DNA from: Brevundimonas sp.
GTDB taxonomy: Bacteria; Pseudomonadota; Alphaproteobacteria; Caulobacterales; Caulobacteraceae
Reading direction: 5' to 3'
NCBI RefSeq assembly: GCF_029945885.1
Contig: NZ_JAQSDK010000035.1
Location: 56,949-120,948 of the forward strand
Length of the DNA stretch: 64,000 nt
Shown here: piece after piece, positions 35,403 through 44,324 of the stretch
Layout of the letters: every line of letters begins with the position of its first letter
Position numbering within the stretch: position 1 is the stretch's first letter
Position numbers and translations under genes: made by a program
The notes under the pieces: model-generated
Told to the model about the DNA's origin: nothing
The model's database searches: none
The model's input: the letters and a program-made list of their open reading frames with translations, nothing else

Positions 35403-36884
35403 ATGCAACGCCTACTCACCGCCTCGACCGCCGGTCTAGCGCTCGCTGTCTGCGCCGGTGCCGCCTCGGCCCAGGACTTCCGTGCCCTGGCTCGCCAGGA
35501 CCTGGCCGCCGCCCATGACGCCCTGCGCGACAATCACCCCGCCGCCGTGCTGCCGGGTGCCGCCAGTGAGGATTTCCGTAGCTGGCTGGACGCCGGGCTC
35601 GCTGATGCCGTGGCCAAGGCCGGACAGGTCAACAGCGGCGACAGCCACGCCTATCTGATGCGCTATTATGCGGCCGGCTTCCGCGACTCCAATATTGAAA
35701 TCACCCCGACCTTTGAGGGCATGGGCCCCTATTTCGTGACCGGCTGGCCCGGATTCGCTACCGGCTGGCGCAACGGTGCCTATGAGGTGACCTATGTGCA
35801 GCCGGGCGTGCGCAATCTGCCGCCGGTCGGAGCCGTGCTGGTCGACTGCCTGGGCAACACCGCCGAGCAGATCGCCCAGGAGCGTCTGGACCGGTGGGAA
35901 GGCGACCTGACCACCGAGGCCGGACGCGTGCGTAGCGCCCCCTATCTGCTGTGGAACCGCAACAACCTCTGGACCGGCGGCGTACCGGCCCTGTGCAATT
36001 TCAAGGTCGGTAACCGCCGTCCGCGCGAATACCGCCTGCTGCCCCAGCCGCTGGACGCCGCCACCATCGAGACGGCCTACCGCGCCACGGTCTATATGCC
36101 GGGTGCCACGCCGCTGGCGGTTGAACAGGTCAACGGCCGTCCGTGGGTCCATGTCCATTCCTTCGCCGACAGCGCCGGCTGGGATGCGTTCAATGCCCAG
36201 ATCGAGGGCGACATCGCCTCGCTGCGCGGCCCCCAGGGCTTCGTGCTGGATCTGCGTGGAGCCTCGGGCCAGTCGTATCGTTCAACCACCCGCGGCTATG
36301 GCCTGGCCAACCGCATCTGGACCCCCGAATTCACCGTCAGCCGCCAGCCGGCGGCCGGAGAGATCACCTATCGCGCCACCGCCGGCAACCGTCAGTGGTT
36401 CGTCGAGACCCTGGCCCGGATGGAAGCCGATCCGCGCTTCGTCCAGGAAAGCGGCCCGGTGATCGAGGAAACGCGGGCCATCATCGCGGCCTTCGATGCC
36501 GCGCTTGAGGCGGACCAGCCGCTGTTCACCCTGGCCGGCCGTTCGGCTGTTCAGGATACGGGGGCTGCAAACCCGGTCCAGGGCCAGGTCGTGGTTCTGG
36601 TCGACAGCGGTTGCTCGGGCGGCTGCCTGGACACGCTGGACCTGCTGACCCGCCTGCCGAACGTGCGGCTGGTCGGGGCGACAACGGCCACTGACTCGAT
36701 CTTCATCGAGCGGACCAATGCGCGGCTGCCGTCGAACTATTCGGACCTGAGCTATGGCCACAAGGCCTGGACCTCGCGTCAGCGCCCCAGCCACCAGCCC
36801 TTCACCCCGGCGACGGGCCTGACCTTCACCGGCAATCCGACGGACGAGGCTGCCGTGCGGACCTGGGTCGGGACGTTGTTCTAG
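35403..36884 (+). CDS. Exported S41-like (C-terminal processing) peptidase-fold protein
   Basis: About 493 residues with a signal peptide (LLTASTAGLALAVCAGAASAQ). The second half has S41-like blocks: GPQGFVLDLRGASGQS and GQVVVLVDSGCSGGCLDTLDLL, the place of the nucleophile Ser in that fold, then VRLVGATTATDSIF. The canonical Ser-Lys pair was not verified. No PDZ domain was recognised. Periplasmic. ATG 35403 is preferred to the TTG just before it. Activity against peptides is uncertain. Confidence 0.7.
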   Translation: MQRLLTASTAGLALAVCAGAASAQDFRALARQDLAAAHDALRDNHPAAVLPGAASEDFRSWLDAGLADAVAKAGQVNSGDSHAYLMRYYAAGFRDSNIEITPTFEGMGPYFVTGWPGFATGWRNGAYEVTYVQPGVRNLPPVGAVLVDCLGNTAEQIAQERLDRWEGDLTTEAGRVRSAPYLLWNRNNLWTGGVPALCNFKVGNRRPREYRLLPQPLDAATIETAYRATVYMPGATPLAVEQVNGRPWVHVHSFADSAGWDAFNAQIEGDIASLRGPQGFVLDLRGASGQSYRSTTRGYGLANRIWTPEFTVSRQPAAGEITYRATAGNRQWFVETLARMEADPRFVQESGPVIEETRAIIAAFDAALEADQPLFTLAGRSAVQDTGAANPVQGQVVVLVDSGCSGGCLDTLDLLTRLPNVRLVGATTATDSIFIERTNARLPSNYSDLSYGHKAWTSRQRPSHQPFTPATGLTFTGNPTDEAAVRTWVGTLF

Positions 36885-36885
36885 G

Positions 36886-36955
36886 GCGCTAACGCGCTTC
36901 GCGCTGCTTGAGCGCTCTCTCTGTCGCGCTATCGCGCTTCGCGCTGCTTGAGCGC
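36886..36955. repeat. Two near-identical 30-bp copies, period 40
   Basis: Copies at 36886-36915 and 36926-36955 differ at one base (GCGCTAACGCGC versus GCGCTATCGCGC, then a shared TTCGCGCTGCTTGAGCGC). Each has internal self-complementarity (GCGCTTCGCGC). They follow the stop codon of the preceding gene directly and may act as terminator or REP-like element. Confidence 0.75.
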
Positions 36956-37021
36956 GGTGGGAAACGGAAAGTCGGGCCGGATGGGGTGGAAGCCCTGTCC
37001 GGCCCTTCCCATATGTGGGCC

Positions 37022-37516
37022 ATGACCCAGACCCCCACTGCCACCGCTTCGTCCCGTTCTGCCTCCGGTTTCGACCTGACGCCGCCCGACGGGGCTGAGC
37101 GTGCCCGCCTGGAGGCCGATCTGTCGCCCGAGGAGAAGCGGGTCCTGCTGGCTCACGGCACCGAGGCCCCGTTCTGCGGCACCCTGCTGGGCGAGAAGCG
37201 GGCCGGGCTGTTCTGTTGTCGGGAATGCGGCCTGCCGCTGTTCCGGACCGGCAGCAAGTTCGAGAGCGGCACCGGCTGGCCCAGTTTCGCTGAACCGGCC
37301 GACCCCGGCCATGTCCGGGCGGTGCAGGACACAGCCTATGGCATGGTCCGGACCGAGACTCGCTGTGCCCGCTGCGACAGTCACCAGGGCCATGTGTTTC
37401 CGGACGGACCGCCGCCGACGGGGGATCGCTATTGTATCAACTCGGTGGCCCTGACCTTCGTCGCCACAGGCGAGCCCCTGCCGGATCCGCTGGGACGCGG
37501 CGACGGTATCGCCTGA
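37022..37516 (+). CDS. msrB: Peptide methionine-(R)-S-oxide reductase MsrB
   Basis: 164 residues from ATG 37022. Repairs R-methionine sulfoxide in proteins. Zinc ligands CREC and CARC, the substrate segment SGTGWPSF, GHVFPDGPPPTGDRYCINS with the catalytic Cys about 138, and SVALTF are present. A longer upstream frame runs through the repeat and is not used. Confidence 0.95.
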   Translation: MTQTPTATASSRSASGFDLTPPDGAERARLEADLSPEEKRVLLAHGTEAPFCGTLLGEKRAGLFCCRECGLPLFRTGSKFESGTGWPSFAEPADPGHVRAVQDTAYGMVRTETRCARCDSHQGHVFPDGPPPTGDRYCINSVALTFVATGEPLPDPLGRGDGIA

Positions 37517-37567
37517 CCTTGGCCGCAATCGGGGCTAGGATGGTCCTCGTATCCGGGAGTATCGCCT

Positions 37568-38164
37568 ATGTTGACGGTCAGCCTTCTCACCGCCGTCGCC
37601 CTGCTCGCAGGCGGTGACCCCGACGGCGTCGTGGCGACCGCCCCGGCCACGGCGGTCCAGCTGGACGCCACGGACATGCCCGAGGCCGCATCGCCCGCCG
37701 CCGCGGCCCAGGCTTCGGCCCCGCATGGCCTGACAACCGACCAGCAGATCGCGCGCTGGGTCGACGACCGCTCGCCCGAGACCCTGCCGTTTGCGAACGG
37801 GATCACCTCCCGGCCGGTCGATGACCGCCAGATGCACAGCCAGGTCAGCGTCGGCATCGGGACCGGCGGTTATCGCGACTATGGCGTCGCCGTCTCTTTG
37901 CCCCTGGGCGACACCGGGCGGCTGAACCTCAGCTATCGGCAGGTCGAGAACGGCTATCCCGTCTATGGCTACGGCAACGGCTATGCGCCTGCCTATGGCT
38001 ACGGCATGGGTTACGGGTACGCGGCCCCCTATGCCGGCGAGACAGGCTATGCTCTGCCGTCTCCCGGGATCGACGGTGCGGCGGAAGTCGGGACGCCGGA
38101 CCGGCGTGTGGCGACTCCGCCGTGGCGACAGCTCGACTATTCAGCACGCCCGCACCGGGACTGA
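37568..38164 (+). CDS. Exported hypothetical protein with Gly/Tyr-rich region
   Basis: 198 residues. A hydrophobic N-terminus (LTVSLLTAVALLAGG) may be a signal peptide. The middle holds QVSVGIGTGGYRDYGVAVSLPLG, a beta-hairpin-like part seen in small outer-membrane-associated proteins, followed by a Tyr/Gly-rich run (VYGYGNGYAPAYGYGMGY). No known family. A hairpin terminator follows at 38183. Confidence 0.7.
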   Translation: MLTVSLLTAVALLAGGDPDGVVATAPATAVQLDATDMPEAASPAAAAQASAPHGLTTDQQIARWVDDRSPETLPFANGITSRPVDDRQMHSQVSVGIGTGGYRDYGVAVSLPLGDTGRLNLSYRQVENGYPVYGYGNGYAPAYGYGMGYGYAAPYAGETGYALPSPGIDGAAEVGTPDRRVATPPWRQLDYSARPHRD

Positions 38165-38182
38165 CCCGGACACCGGGCATGA

Positions 38183-38201
38183 AAAAGGGCCACGCCCTTT
38201 T
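38183..38201 (+). terminator. Terminator after the Gly/Tyr-rich gene
   Basis: AAAAGGGC, loop CAC, GCCCTTTT; perfect 8-bp stem ending in T4. Confidence 0.8.
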
Positions 38202-38230
38202 GAGGCGCAGCCCTGATTGCAGACCCGTCA

Positions 38231-38252
38231 GGCCCGCCCCGAAGGGCGGGCC
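38231..38252 (-). terminator. Hairpin after the small exported protein gene
   Basis: GGCCCGCCC, loop CGAA, GGGCGGGCC; lies seven bases past the stop of the minus-strand gene ending at 38259. Confidence 0.65.
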
Positions 38253-38258
38253 GACCGA

Positions 38259-38612
38259 TCAATCGGCGGTGTAGCGGTATTCGCTGACGCGGCAGACGTT
38301 GATGCGATAGCGCTCAAGCACGTCACCGTCAGCGAAGCGGGCGCGGAAATCATAGACGCAGGCACCCGAGCCGTCGTCGATGTTGATCCGGACGGCCGCG
38401 CCGTTGGGCAGGACATCCGCGCCGAGGATGTCTTCCTGCCAGTCTTCCTCACCGGCGCTGGAGGCCCAGAAATGGGTCATGGTCACGCCGGTCGCATTGG
38501 TGACTCGGACGTGACGGTCCTGGCCGTCGTCGGACTGGAAGGCCATGGAGCCCAGGGCGACAGCCGAAACAGCAGCGGCCATGAAGGCGCGGCGAGCAAA
38601 TGTTTTGAACAT
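38259..38612 (-). CDS. Small exported protein
   Basis: 117 residues from ATG 38612, with AGGA upstream. The N-terminus MFKTFARRAFMAAAVSAVAL is a signal peptide with an Arg pair. The mature part (RHVRVTNATGVTMTHFWASS; NGAAVRINIDDGSGACVYDF; YRINVCRVSEYRYT) is a small beta-rich domain with two Cys that could form a disulfide. I recall similar short proteins in other alphaproteobacteria without assigned function. Periplasmic. Confidence 0.75.
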   Translation of the reverse strand: MFKTFARRAFMAAAVSAVALGSMAFQSDDGQDRHVRVTNATGVTMTHFWASSAGEEDWQEDILGADVLPNGAAVRINIDDGSGACVYDFRARFADGDVLERYRINVCRVSEYRYTAD

Positions 38613-38762
38613 CTTGTTATCCTGAAAAAAAATGCGCCCCCTGCGCAGAGTTCCAAACTTACCATTGTTCTTTGAAGGGTGTCGATTCATTGAAGAGTTT
38701 AATGGCTACGCTTTCCCGGAGGCTTTGCCGGGCGGACGAACCGCAGGCCCTGAAACGCCAAA

Positions 38763-38790
38763 CGGGGCCTGACACGAATGTCAGGCCCCG
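38763..38790 (-). terminator. Terminator of tRNA-Thr
   Basis: CGGGGCCTGACA, loop CGAA, TGTCAGGCCCCG; perfect 12-bp stem, 14 bases beyond the tRNA 3' end on the minus strand. Confidence 0.8.
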
Positions 38791-38803
38791 CCAGGATCTC
38801 AGA

Positions 38804-38878
<75 letters not shown>

Positions 38879-38978
38879 GAAATCTGAGGAAGCGGCCGTA
38901 TAGCCAAACCACTCCCGGGGGGGAAGCCCTCTTTTCCAAGGCTTGAACAAAAGTTTCGCCGGGTCTCTGATGGCGGCC

Positions 38979-39134
38979 ATGTCGAAACCGCCGCTGCCGC
39001 CTGCTGAAACCCCCGCTCCGCCGCCTTCAGCGGCGCTGACGGCGCGGAACGCGCGCCTGGCCGCGGCGTTGCGGGACAATCTGCGCCGACGCAAGGCGGC
39101 CGCGCCACCCCGACCCGTCAAGGACCGGAACTGA
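38979..39134 (+). CDS. Small basic hypothetical protein upstream of murA
   Basis: 51 residues (ATG 38979; an ATG three codons earlier is possible). Pro-rich start, then a helix LTARNARLAAALRDNLRRRKAA with strong positive charge. I recall short proteins of this type next to murA in related genomes. Function unknown. Confidence 0.6.
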   Translation: MSKPPLPPAETPAPPPSAALTARNARLAAALRDNLRRRKAAAPPRPVKDRN

Positions 39135-39233
39135 AAGTCATCGTCCGCGGCGCACGAGGACTTTCGCTCTGACCGGCCTCCGGGCTAGATAGCCACCCCC
39201 CGGCGCCCCCGCGGCGGGCGCTTCAAGGACCAA

Positions 39234-40523
39234 ATGGACAGTATTGCCATCCAGGGCGGCAGCCAGCTGAACGGGACCATCCCCATCAGCGGTGCCAAGA
39301 ATTCAGCCATCAAGCTGATGGCCGCGTCGATCCTGACCGACCAGCCCCTGCTGCTGACCAATATGCCGCGTCTGGCGGACACCAAATTCCTCGGGCGGTT
39401 GCTGCGCGAGTTCGGCATCGAGGTCACTGAGCGTGACGGTGCCGAGGGGCAGGAGACCCTGTTCCACGCCCGCGAGATCACCTCGACCTTCGCCCCCTAT
39501 GATCTGGTCCGCCAGATGCGGGCCTCGTTCAATGTGCTGGGTCCGTTGCTGGCCCGCACCGGCCAGGCCAAGGTCTCGCTTCCCGGGGGCTGCACCATCG
39601 GCGCGCGTCCGGTCGACCTGCACCTTCAGGCGCTGACCGCCCTCGGTGCGGAGATCGAGCTGGAGGAGGGCTATGTCACCGCCACCGCTCCCAATGGCCT
39701 GATCGGGGCCGAGATCGAGTTTCCGTTCGTTTCGGTCGGGGCGACCGAGCACGCCCTGCTGGCCGCCGTTCTGGCCAAGGGCACGACCGTATTGCGCCGC
39801 GCCGCGCGCGAGCCGGAGATTGGCGACCTGGCCCACTGTCTGGTGGCCATGGGGGCGAAGATCGAGGGGATCGACACGGATGTCCTGACCATCACCGGTG
39901 TGACCTCGCTGGGCGGCACCACCTGGTCGGTGATCCCCGACCGGATCGAGATGGGCAGCTATGCCGTCGCCGCCGCCATGGCCGGGGGCGAGGTGCGGCT
40001 GACGCGCTCGCGTCCGGGCCTGATCGACGCCCTGACCGACCGGCTGATCGAGGCCGGGGTCGAGGTGATCCCGACCGACGACGGCGTCATCGTCCGGCGC
40101 GACCCGGCCGTGCGGTTGAAGGCGGTCAATGTCACGACCGAGGTCTATCCCGGCTTCGCCACGGATCTGCAGGCCCAGTTCATGGCCTTGATGACCCTGG
40201 CTGAGGGCGAAAGCATCATCCACGAGAACATCTTCGAGAACCGCTTCATGCATGCGCCGGAGCTGATGCGGCTGGGGGCCGAGATCTCGGTCCATGCCGG
40301 CGAGGCCCGGGTCACGGGCGTCGAGGCGCTGCACGGGGCCCCGGTGATGGCCACCGACCTGCGCGCCTCGGTCTGTCTGGTCATCGCCGGGCTGGCGGCC
40401 GAGGGGGAGACGACGATCGGCCGAGTCTACCATCTGGACCGCGGATTCGAACGGCTGGAAGAGAAGCTGAGCGCCTGCGGGGCCGACATCCGCCGGATCG
40501 GAGGGGGCGGCCATGAACACTGA
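39234..40523 (+). CDS. murA: UDP-N-acetylglucosamine 1-carboxyvinyltransferase MurA
   Basis: 429 residues, full length. Transfers enolpyruvate to UDP-GlcNAc, the first committed step of peptidoglycan synthesis. Visible motifs are the N-terminal [17 protein letters not shown], the active-site loop [14 protein letters not shown] with Cys 120 (target of fosfomycin), and [17 protein letters not shown]. It overlaps the DUF2948 gene by 11 bp and heads a compact series of genes reaching yacG. Confidence 0.97.
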   Translation: MDSIAIQGGSQLNGTIPISGAKNSAIKLMAASILTDQPLLLTNMPRLADTKFLGRLLREFGIEVTERDGAEGQETLFHAREITSTFAPYDLVRQMRASFNVLGPLLARTGQAKVSLPGGCTIGARPVDLHLQALTALGAEIELEEGYVTATAPNGLIGAEIEFPFVSVGATEHALLAAVLAKGTTVLRRAAREPEIGDLAHCLVAMGAKIEGIDTDVLTITGVTSLGGTTWSVIPDRIEMGSYAVAAAMAGGEVRLTRSRPGLIDALTDRLIEAGVEVIPTDDGVIVRRDPAVRLKAVNVTTEVYPGFATDLQAQFMALMTLAEGESIIHENIFENRFMHAPELMRLGAEISVHAGEARVTGVEALHGAPVMATDLRASVCLVIAGLAAEGETTIGRVYHLDRGFERLEEKLSACGADIRRIGGGGHEH

Positions 40524-40977
40524 CGCCAATCCCCCGGTGCCCGCCACTGCCCCCCCGCCGCTGCGGCTGCTGGCCGAGGATGCGACTGACCTGCAGATCA
40601 TGTCTGCGGCGCTGCAGGACGCGGTCCTGCGTCCGGCCGATGTGGTCTGGGAGCCCGGCGCGCGTACCGTGACCATCGCCCTGAGCCGGTTCTGCTGGGA
40701 ATGCGGCGGTACCCGGGTGATGGCGGCGATGCAGTTCGGGGATGTGCTGGCGGTCAAGAGCCGCCGTCTGCCGCGCGGGGCAGAGACGGCGCTGGAACTG
40801 CTGGCTATCGATTTCGAACCGGGCGAAGCGCCCGGCGGCCGGGTGATCCTGATGTTCGCCGGCGGTGGCGATCTGCGGATCGACGTGGAATGTCTGGATG
40901 CCGTTGTTGCCGACCTGTCGGAGCGCTGGCCGGCCAAGGTCTCGCCGGTCCATGACGACGGGACGGTGGAGGCGTGA
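40513..40977 (+). CDS. DUF2948 family protein
   Basis: 154 residues ([52 protein letters not shown]), a pattern conserved in alphaproteobacteria as DUF2948, commonly next to murA. Overlaps murA at its start and UPF0262 at its end, so co-translated. Cytoplasmic; function unknown. Confidence 0.9.
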   Translation: MNTDANPPVPATAPPPLRLLAEDATDLQIMSAALQDAVLRPADVVWEPGARTVTIALSRFCWECGGTRVMAAMQFGDVLAVKSRRLPRGAETALELLAIDFEPGEAPGGRVILMFAGGGDLRIDVECLDAVVADLSERWPAKVSPVHDDGTVEA

Positions 40978-41441
40978 GCGACTCCCACAGACTGGCCTCG
41001 GTCGTGCTGGACGCCGCGACCCTGCCGGCGGCGAATGCCGAGATCGAGCATGAGCGTCGCGTCGCCATCTTCGACCTGGTCGAGAAGAACAGTTTCGAAC
41101 CGGCCGGCGGCCAGGGCGGTCCCTATGCCCTGACCCTGTCGCTGCAGGACAGTCGTCTGGTGTTCGACATCACCGGTCCCGACTTCGCCCGGGCCCATGT
41201 GCTGTCGCTGACGCCGATGAAGAAGGTGCTGAAGGACTATCTGCTGATCTGTGACAGCTATTTCGAGGCCCTGCGCGGCTCGTCGCCCAGCCAGATCGAA
41301 TCGGTCGACATGGGCCGTCGTGGTCTGCACAACGAGGGGGCCGAGCTGCTGAAGGCGCGGCTGGACGGCAAGATCACTATCGACCACGAGACGTCACGGC
41401 GGCTGTTCACCCTGGTGACGGCGCTGTACCGGCGGGGATAG
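40974..41441 (+). CDS. UPF0262 family protein
   Basis: 155 residues. Conserved blocks EIEHERRVAIFDLVEKNSF, LTPMKKVLKDYLLICDSYFEA, IDMGRRGLHNEGA-like (ESVDMGRRGLHNEGAE) and KITIDHETSRRLFTL are those of UPF0262, an alphaproteobacterial family of unknown function. Overlaps the preceding stop by four bases (GTGA). Confidence 0.93.
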   Translation: MSDSHRLASVVLDAATLPAANAEIEHERRVAIFDLVEKNSFEPAGGQGGPYALTLSLQDSRLVFDITGPDFARAHVLSLTPMKKVLKDYLLICDSYFEALRGSSPSQIESVDMGRRGLHNEGAELLKARLDGKITIDHETSRRLFTLVTALYRRG

Positions 41442-41449
41442 ACGGGAAG

Positions 41450-41917
41450 ATGCAGGACCGGGCCAGAAGCTTCGCGGTCATCGCTCATGGCGACCAGATC
41501 TATGGCGAAGACCAGCCCTATGAGCGGCACCTGGCCGCGGTGGTCGAAGTCATCCGCGACTGGACCGACGATGCGGAACTGATCAGTGCCGCCTGGCTGC
41601 ATGACACCCTGGAAGACACGCCGACCCGCTTTGACGATCTCGCAGAACAGTTCAGCGACCGGGTCGCGCGTCTGGTCTGGGCGGTCACGGCGGAGGGTGA
41701 TGTTCGCGCGGAAAAGATGGACGCCATCTATCGCAAGATCGCGGCCTGTCCTGACGCCGCCCTCGTCAAACTGGCCGACCGCGTTGCGAACGTCGAAGCC
41801 GCACCGGCCGGGTCAAACCACAGTCGCCGCTACGTCGGCGAGCGCGAGGCTTTCGAGCAGGCCATCCGTTCTTTCGTCCCCGCAGACGCGTGGGATCGTC
41901 TTGATCGTGCCTACTGA
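41450..41917 (+). CDS. HD-domain hydrolase, RelA/SpoT (MESH1)-like
   Basis: 155 residues. RHLAAVV, AAWLHDTLEDTP and VKLADRVANVE match the metal and substrate motifs of the SpoT/MESH1 hydrolase family, without any synthetase domain. Small alarmone hydrolases of this type remove the 3' diphosphate of (p)ppGpp. The start lies eight bases after the UPF0262 stop. Alternative phosphohydrolase substrates are possible. Confidence 0.8.
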   Translation: MQDRARSFAVIAHGDQIYGEDQPYERHLAAVVEVIRDWTDDAELISAAWLHDTLEDTPTRFDDLAEQFSDRVARLVWAVTAEGDVRAEKMDAIYRKIAACPDAALVKLADRVANVEAAPAGSNHSRRYVGEREAFEQAIRSFVPADAWDRLDRAY

Positions 41918-42027
41918 GCGTTACACCTCGACTATCGCCGCGTTTTGGGGCATGAGGCGCCCTCTTTTCGGCTCACACTCCGCCCGGTGTGGGCCCCGAA
42001 CCGTATTTTCAGGGCGCGAGAGGCCGC

Positions 42028-42246
42028 ATGGCTAAGGAAGAACTGCTCGAGTTTCCCGGTGTCGTCAGCGAACTGCTGCCGAACGCCACCTTTCGTGTGA
42101 CGCTCGAGAACGACCACGAGATCATCGCCCACACGGCCGGCAAGATGCGCAAGAACCGCATCCGCGTCCTGGCCGGCGACAAGGTGCTGGTCGAGATGAC
42201 GCCCTATGACCTGACCAAGGGCCGCATCACCTATCGCTTCAAATAG
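42028..42246 (+). CDS. infA: Translation initiation factor IF-1
   Basis: 72 residues, complete: [51 protein letters not shown]. An S1-type OB fold that fills the ribosomal A site during initiation. The ATG at 42028 is standard; a longer frame upstream is not used. Confidence 0.98.
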   Translation: MAKEELLEFPGVVSELLPNATFRVTLENDHEIIAHTAGKMRKNRIRVLAGDKVLVEMTPYDLTKGRITYRFK

Positions 42247-42258
42247 GGGCGGGGCGAC

Positions 42259-42849
42259 ATGCCCGCCTCCGGGGTGCGCCCCGACCTGGTCCTGGCCTCG
42301 GCCAGTCCGCGCCGGATTGAGTTGCTGGCGCAGGTCGGGATTGTCCCCGATCGCATCGACCCCGCCGACATCGATGAAACCCCGCTGAAGGACGAGACGC
42401 CGTCGCGTCTGGCCGTAAGGCTGGCGCGAACCAAGGCAACCGTCGTGGCCGCTCGGTCGCCGGGTGCCGTGGTCGTGGCCGCCGATACGGTGGTGGCCCT
42501 GGGCCGCCGCCTGCTGGAAAAGCCTGCTGACGAAGCCGAGGCCGCGCATTTCCTGCGCCAGCTTTCGGGTCGCAACCACCGGGTCTTCACCGCCGTGGCG
42601 GTGGCCGCCGGTGACAAATTGATCAGCCGGGTGGTCGACACCCGGGTCAGCGTCAAATGCCTGTCCGAGCCCGAGATCGCCGCCTATGTCGCCACCGGCG
42701 ACTGGCGTGGCAAGGCCGGGGGCTATGGCATCCAGGGCCCGGCCGGGGCCTTTATCCTGCGCATCGTCGGCAGCCACCCGGCCGTGATGGGCCTGCCCCT
42801 GCCCGAGACGGTCAATCTGCTGTCCGGCATGGGCTGGCGGCGGTCGTGA
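42259..42849 (+). CDS. Maf-family nucleoside triphosphate pyrophosphatase
   Basis: 196 residues. LASASPRRIELLAQ at the start, VAADTVVALGRRLLEKP in the middle and GGYGIQGPAGAFI near the end are the Maf signatures. Hydrolyses noncanonical NTPs or dTTP/UTP to monophosphates. Overlaps the RNase G-like gene by four bases (GTGA), and follows infA by 12 bp. Confidence 0.93.
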   Translation: MPASGVRPDLVLASASPRRIELLAQVGIVPDRIDPADIDETPLKDETPSRLAVRLARTKATVVAARSPGAVVVAADTVVALGRRLLEKPADEAEAAHFLRQLSGRNHRVFTAVAVAAGDKLISRVVDTRVSVKCLSEPEIAAYVATGDWRGKAGGYGIQGPAGAFILRIVGSHPAVMGLPLPETVNLLSGMGWRRS

Positions 42850-43868
42850 GCGACGCGGTCGAGGTCTTCCTCGACGCCATGCCCGGCGAGACCCGGGGCA
42901 TGATCTTCCGCAACGGCTATCCCGAACATCTGCTGATCGAACGCGACAGCGACGTGCCCCAGCACCGGCTTGGCGCGCGCTGCGTCGGTCGGGTCACCGA
43001 GGTGAACGCCGGGCTGCGGGGCGCTTTCATCGACCTGGGCGCGGGCGACCCGGCGGGGTTCCTGCCACTGGCGCGTGAGGCCCCGATCCGCAACGGGGAC
43101 CGGATCGCGGTCGAGGTCACGGCCGAACCGCGTGACGGCAAGGGGCCGGTGCTGCGCCTTACCGGTGCGGGGGAGGGGACGCCCCGTCTGCTGGAGACCG
43201 GGCCTGACGTGGCCGCCCGGCTGGCGACCCTTGCTCCCGGCGTGGAAGTTGAAACGGGGCTGGCGGCGATCTCAGCCGGACATGAGGCGGTCGAGGCGGC
43301 GTTGGGCATGACGACGGTTATCCCGGCGATCGGGCTGGACCTGGCGGTACAGCGCACGCGGGCGCTCGTCGCGGTCGATATCGATCATGCGCCGGTGGCC
43401 GGGCGCGATGCGCGCAAGGGCCGCGAACAGGCCAATCGCGAGGGGCTGGTCCAGGCGGCGCGCCTGATCCGGCTCAAGCGCTGGGGTGGGCTGGTGGTTG
43501 TCGACCTGATCGGCACCGGCCAGGACGGGGAGATGATCCTGCGAACCGCAAAAGCGGCGTTCGGCGGCGATCCGGCGGTGGTGATCGGCCCGGTCAACCG
43601 GTTCGGGGTGCTGTCGCTGTCGCTGCCGTGGCGACTGCGGCCGATCGAGGCTGTGCTGGGCCGGACGCTTGAGGACCGGGCCCTGGACACGGTACGGGCG
43701 TTGCGGCATCGCCTGCTTGAGGATACGGCGACGCCGAGGTTGACCGCGGTGTGCCCGCCTGACGAGGCGGCGGTCGCCGCTCCCCTGGTCGCCCGGCTGG
43801 GACCGCGGGCCGCGCTGCGGGCCCAGACCGGCCTGCCGCCGGGTGCCGCACGCATCGAAGAGGACTGA
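42846..43868 (+). CDS. Ribonuclease E/G family protein (short)
   Basis: 340 residues from GTG 42846. An N-terminal S1-like part (GARCVGRVTEVNAGLRGAFIDLG) and a catalytic-domain core (TRALVAVDIDHAPVAGRD, RLIRLKRWGGLVVVDLIGTG) resemble RNase G, but the protein is shorter than typical RNase E/G (about 450 or more) and lacks a visible zinc-link CPxC motif. It may be a reduced paralogue. It sits in the infA-maf-yacG order common in alphaproteobacteria. Confidence 0.85.
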   Translation: MSDAVEVFLDAMPGETRGMIFRNGYPEHLLIERDSDVPQHRLGARCVGRVTEVNAGLRGAFIDLGAGDPAGFLPLAREAPIRNGDRIAVEVTAEPRDGKGPVLRLTGAGEGTPRLLETGPDVAARLATLAPGVEVETGLAAISAGHEAVEAALGMTTVIPAIGLDLAVQRTRALVAVDIDHAPVAGRDARKGREQANREGLVQAARLIRLKRWGGLVVVDLIGTGQDGEMILRTAKAAFGGDPAVVIGPVNRFGVLSLSLPWRLRPIEAVLGRTLEDRALDTVRALRHRLLEDTATPRLTAVCPPDEAAVAAPLVARLGPRAALRAQTGLPPGAARIEED

Positions 43869-43870
43869 CC

Positions 43871-44035
43871 ATGGCCAACTGCCCGATCTGCCGCCAACGC
43901 CCGGCAGCGTCCGAATACAAGCCGTTCTGCTCCAAGCGTTGCGCCGATCTGGATCTGCAGCGCTGGTTTACCGGCAGCTACGCCATTCCGGCCGGTCCCG
44001 AAGGATCGGCGGAGGATGAGTCCGAACCCGGGTGA
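43871..44035 (+). CDS. yacG: DNA gyrase inhibitor / zinc-ribbon protein YacG
   Basis: 54 residues. CPIC near the start and CSKRCADLDLQRWF after it form the four-Cys zinc ribbon of YacG, which binds GyrB and inhibits gyrase in E. coli. Starts two bases after the RNase G-like stop. Confidence 0.93.
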   Translation: MANCPICRQRPAASEYKPFCSKRCADLDLQRWFTGSYAIPAGPEGSAEDESEPG

Positions 44036-44145
44036 TCCGGGGCGAAACGGTGGACTTCGGGTTCGATGTCCGGTTCGTTTCAAACCCCTATGGACACCCC
44101 CGGCGGCCTCGCCTATAGACGCCGCTCCCGCGAGCCGGTGCGCGC

Positions 44146-44221
44146 GCCTGGGTAGCTCAGTTGGTAGAGCAGCGGATTGAAAATCCGCGTGTCGGTGGTT
44201 CGAATCCGCCCCCAGGCACCA
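44146..44221 (+). tRNA. tRNA-Phe (anticodon GAA)
   Basis: Acceptor GCCTGGG/CCCAGGC, anticodon stem GCGGA/TCCGC around TTGAAAA, T arm with GGTTCGAATCC, encoded CCA. Confidence 0.97.
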
Positions 44222-44324
44222 TTTTCCCGAATATGAAAAAAGTCCCCTCCAGCCGGGGCCCCCGCCCAATGTGGTGGCGTGTTTGTCGCAGATACGGCGA
44301 TATTTTAATGATTGACCGTGCAGC

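Noticed and set aside
39303-41387. 694-codon minus-strand frame opposite murA to UPF0262
   Set aside because: Low-complexity translation and full overlap with well-recognised plus-strand genes.
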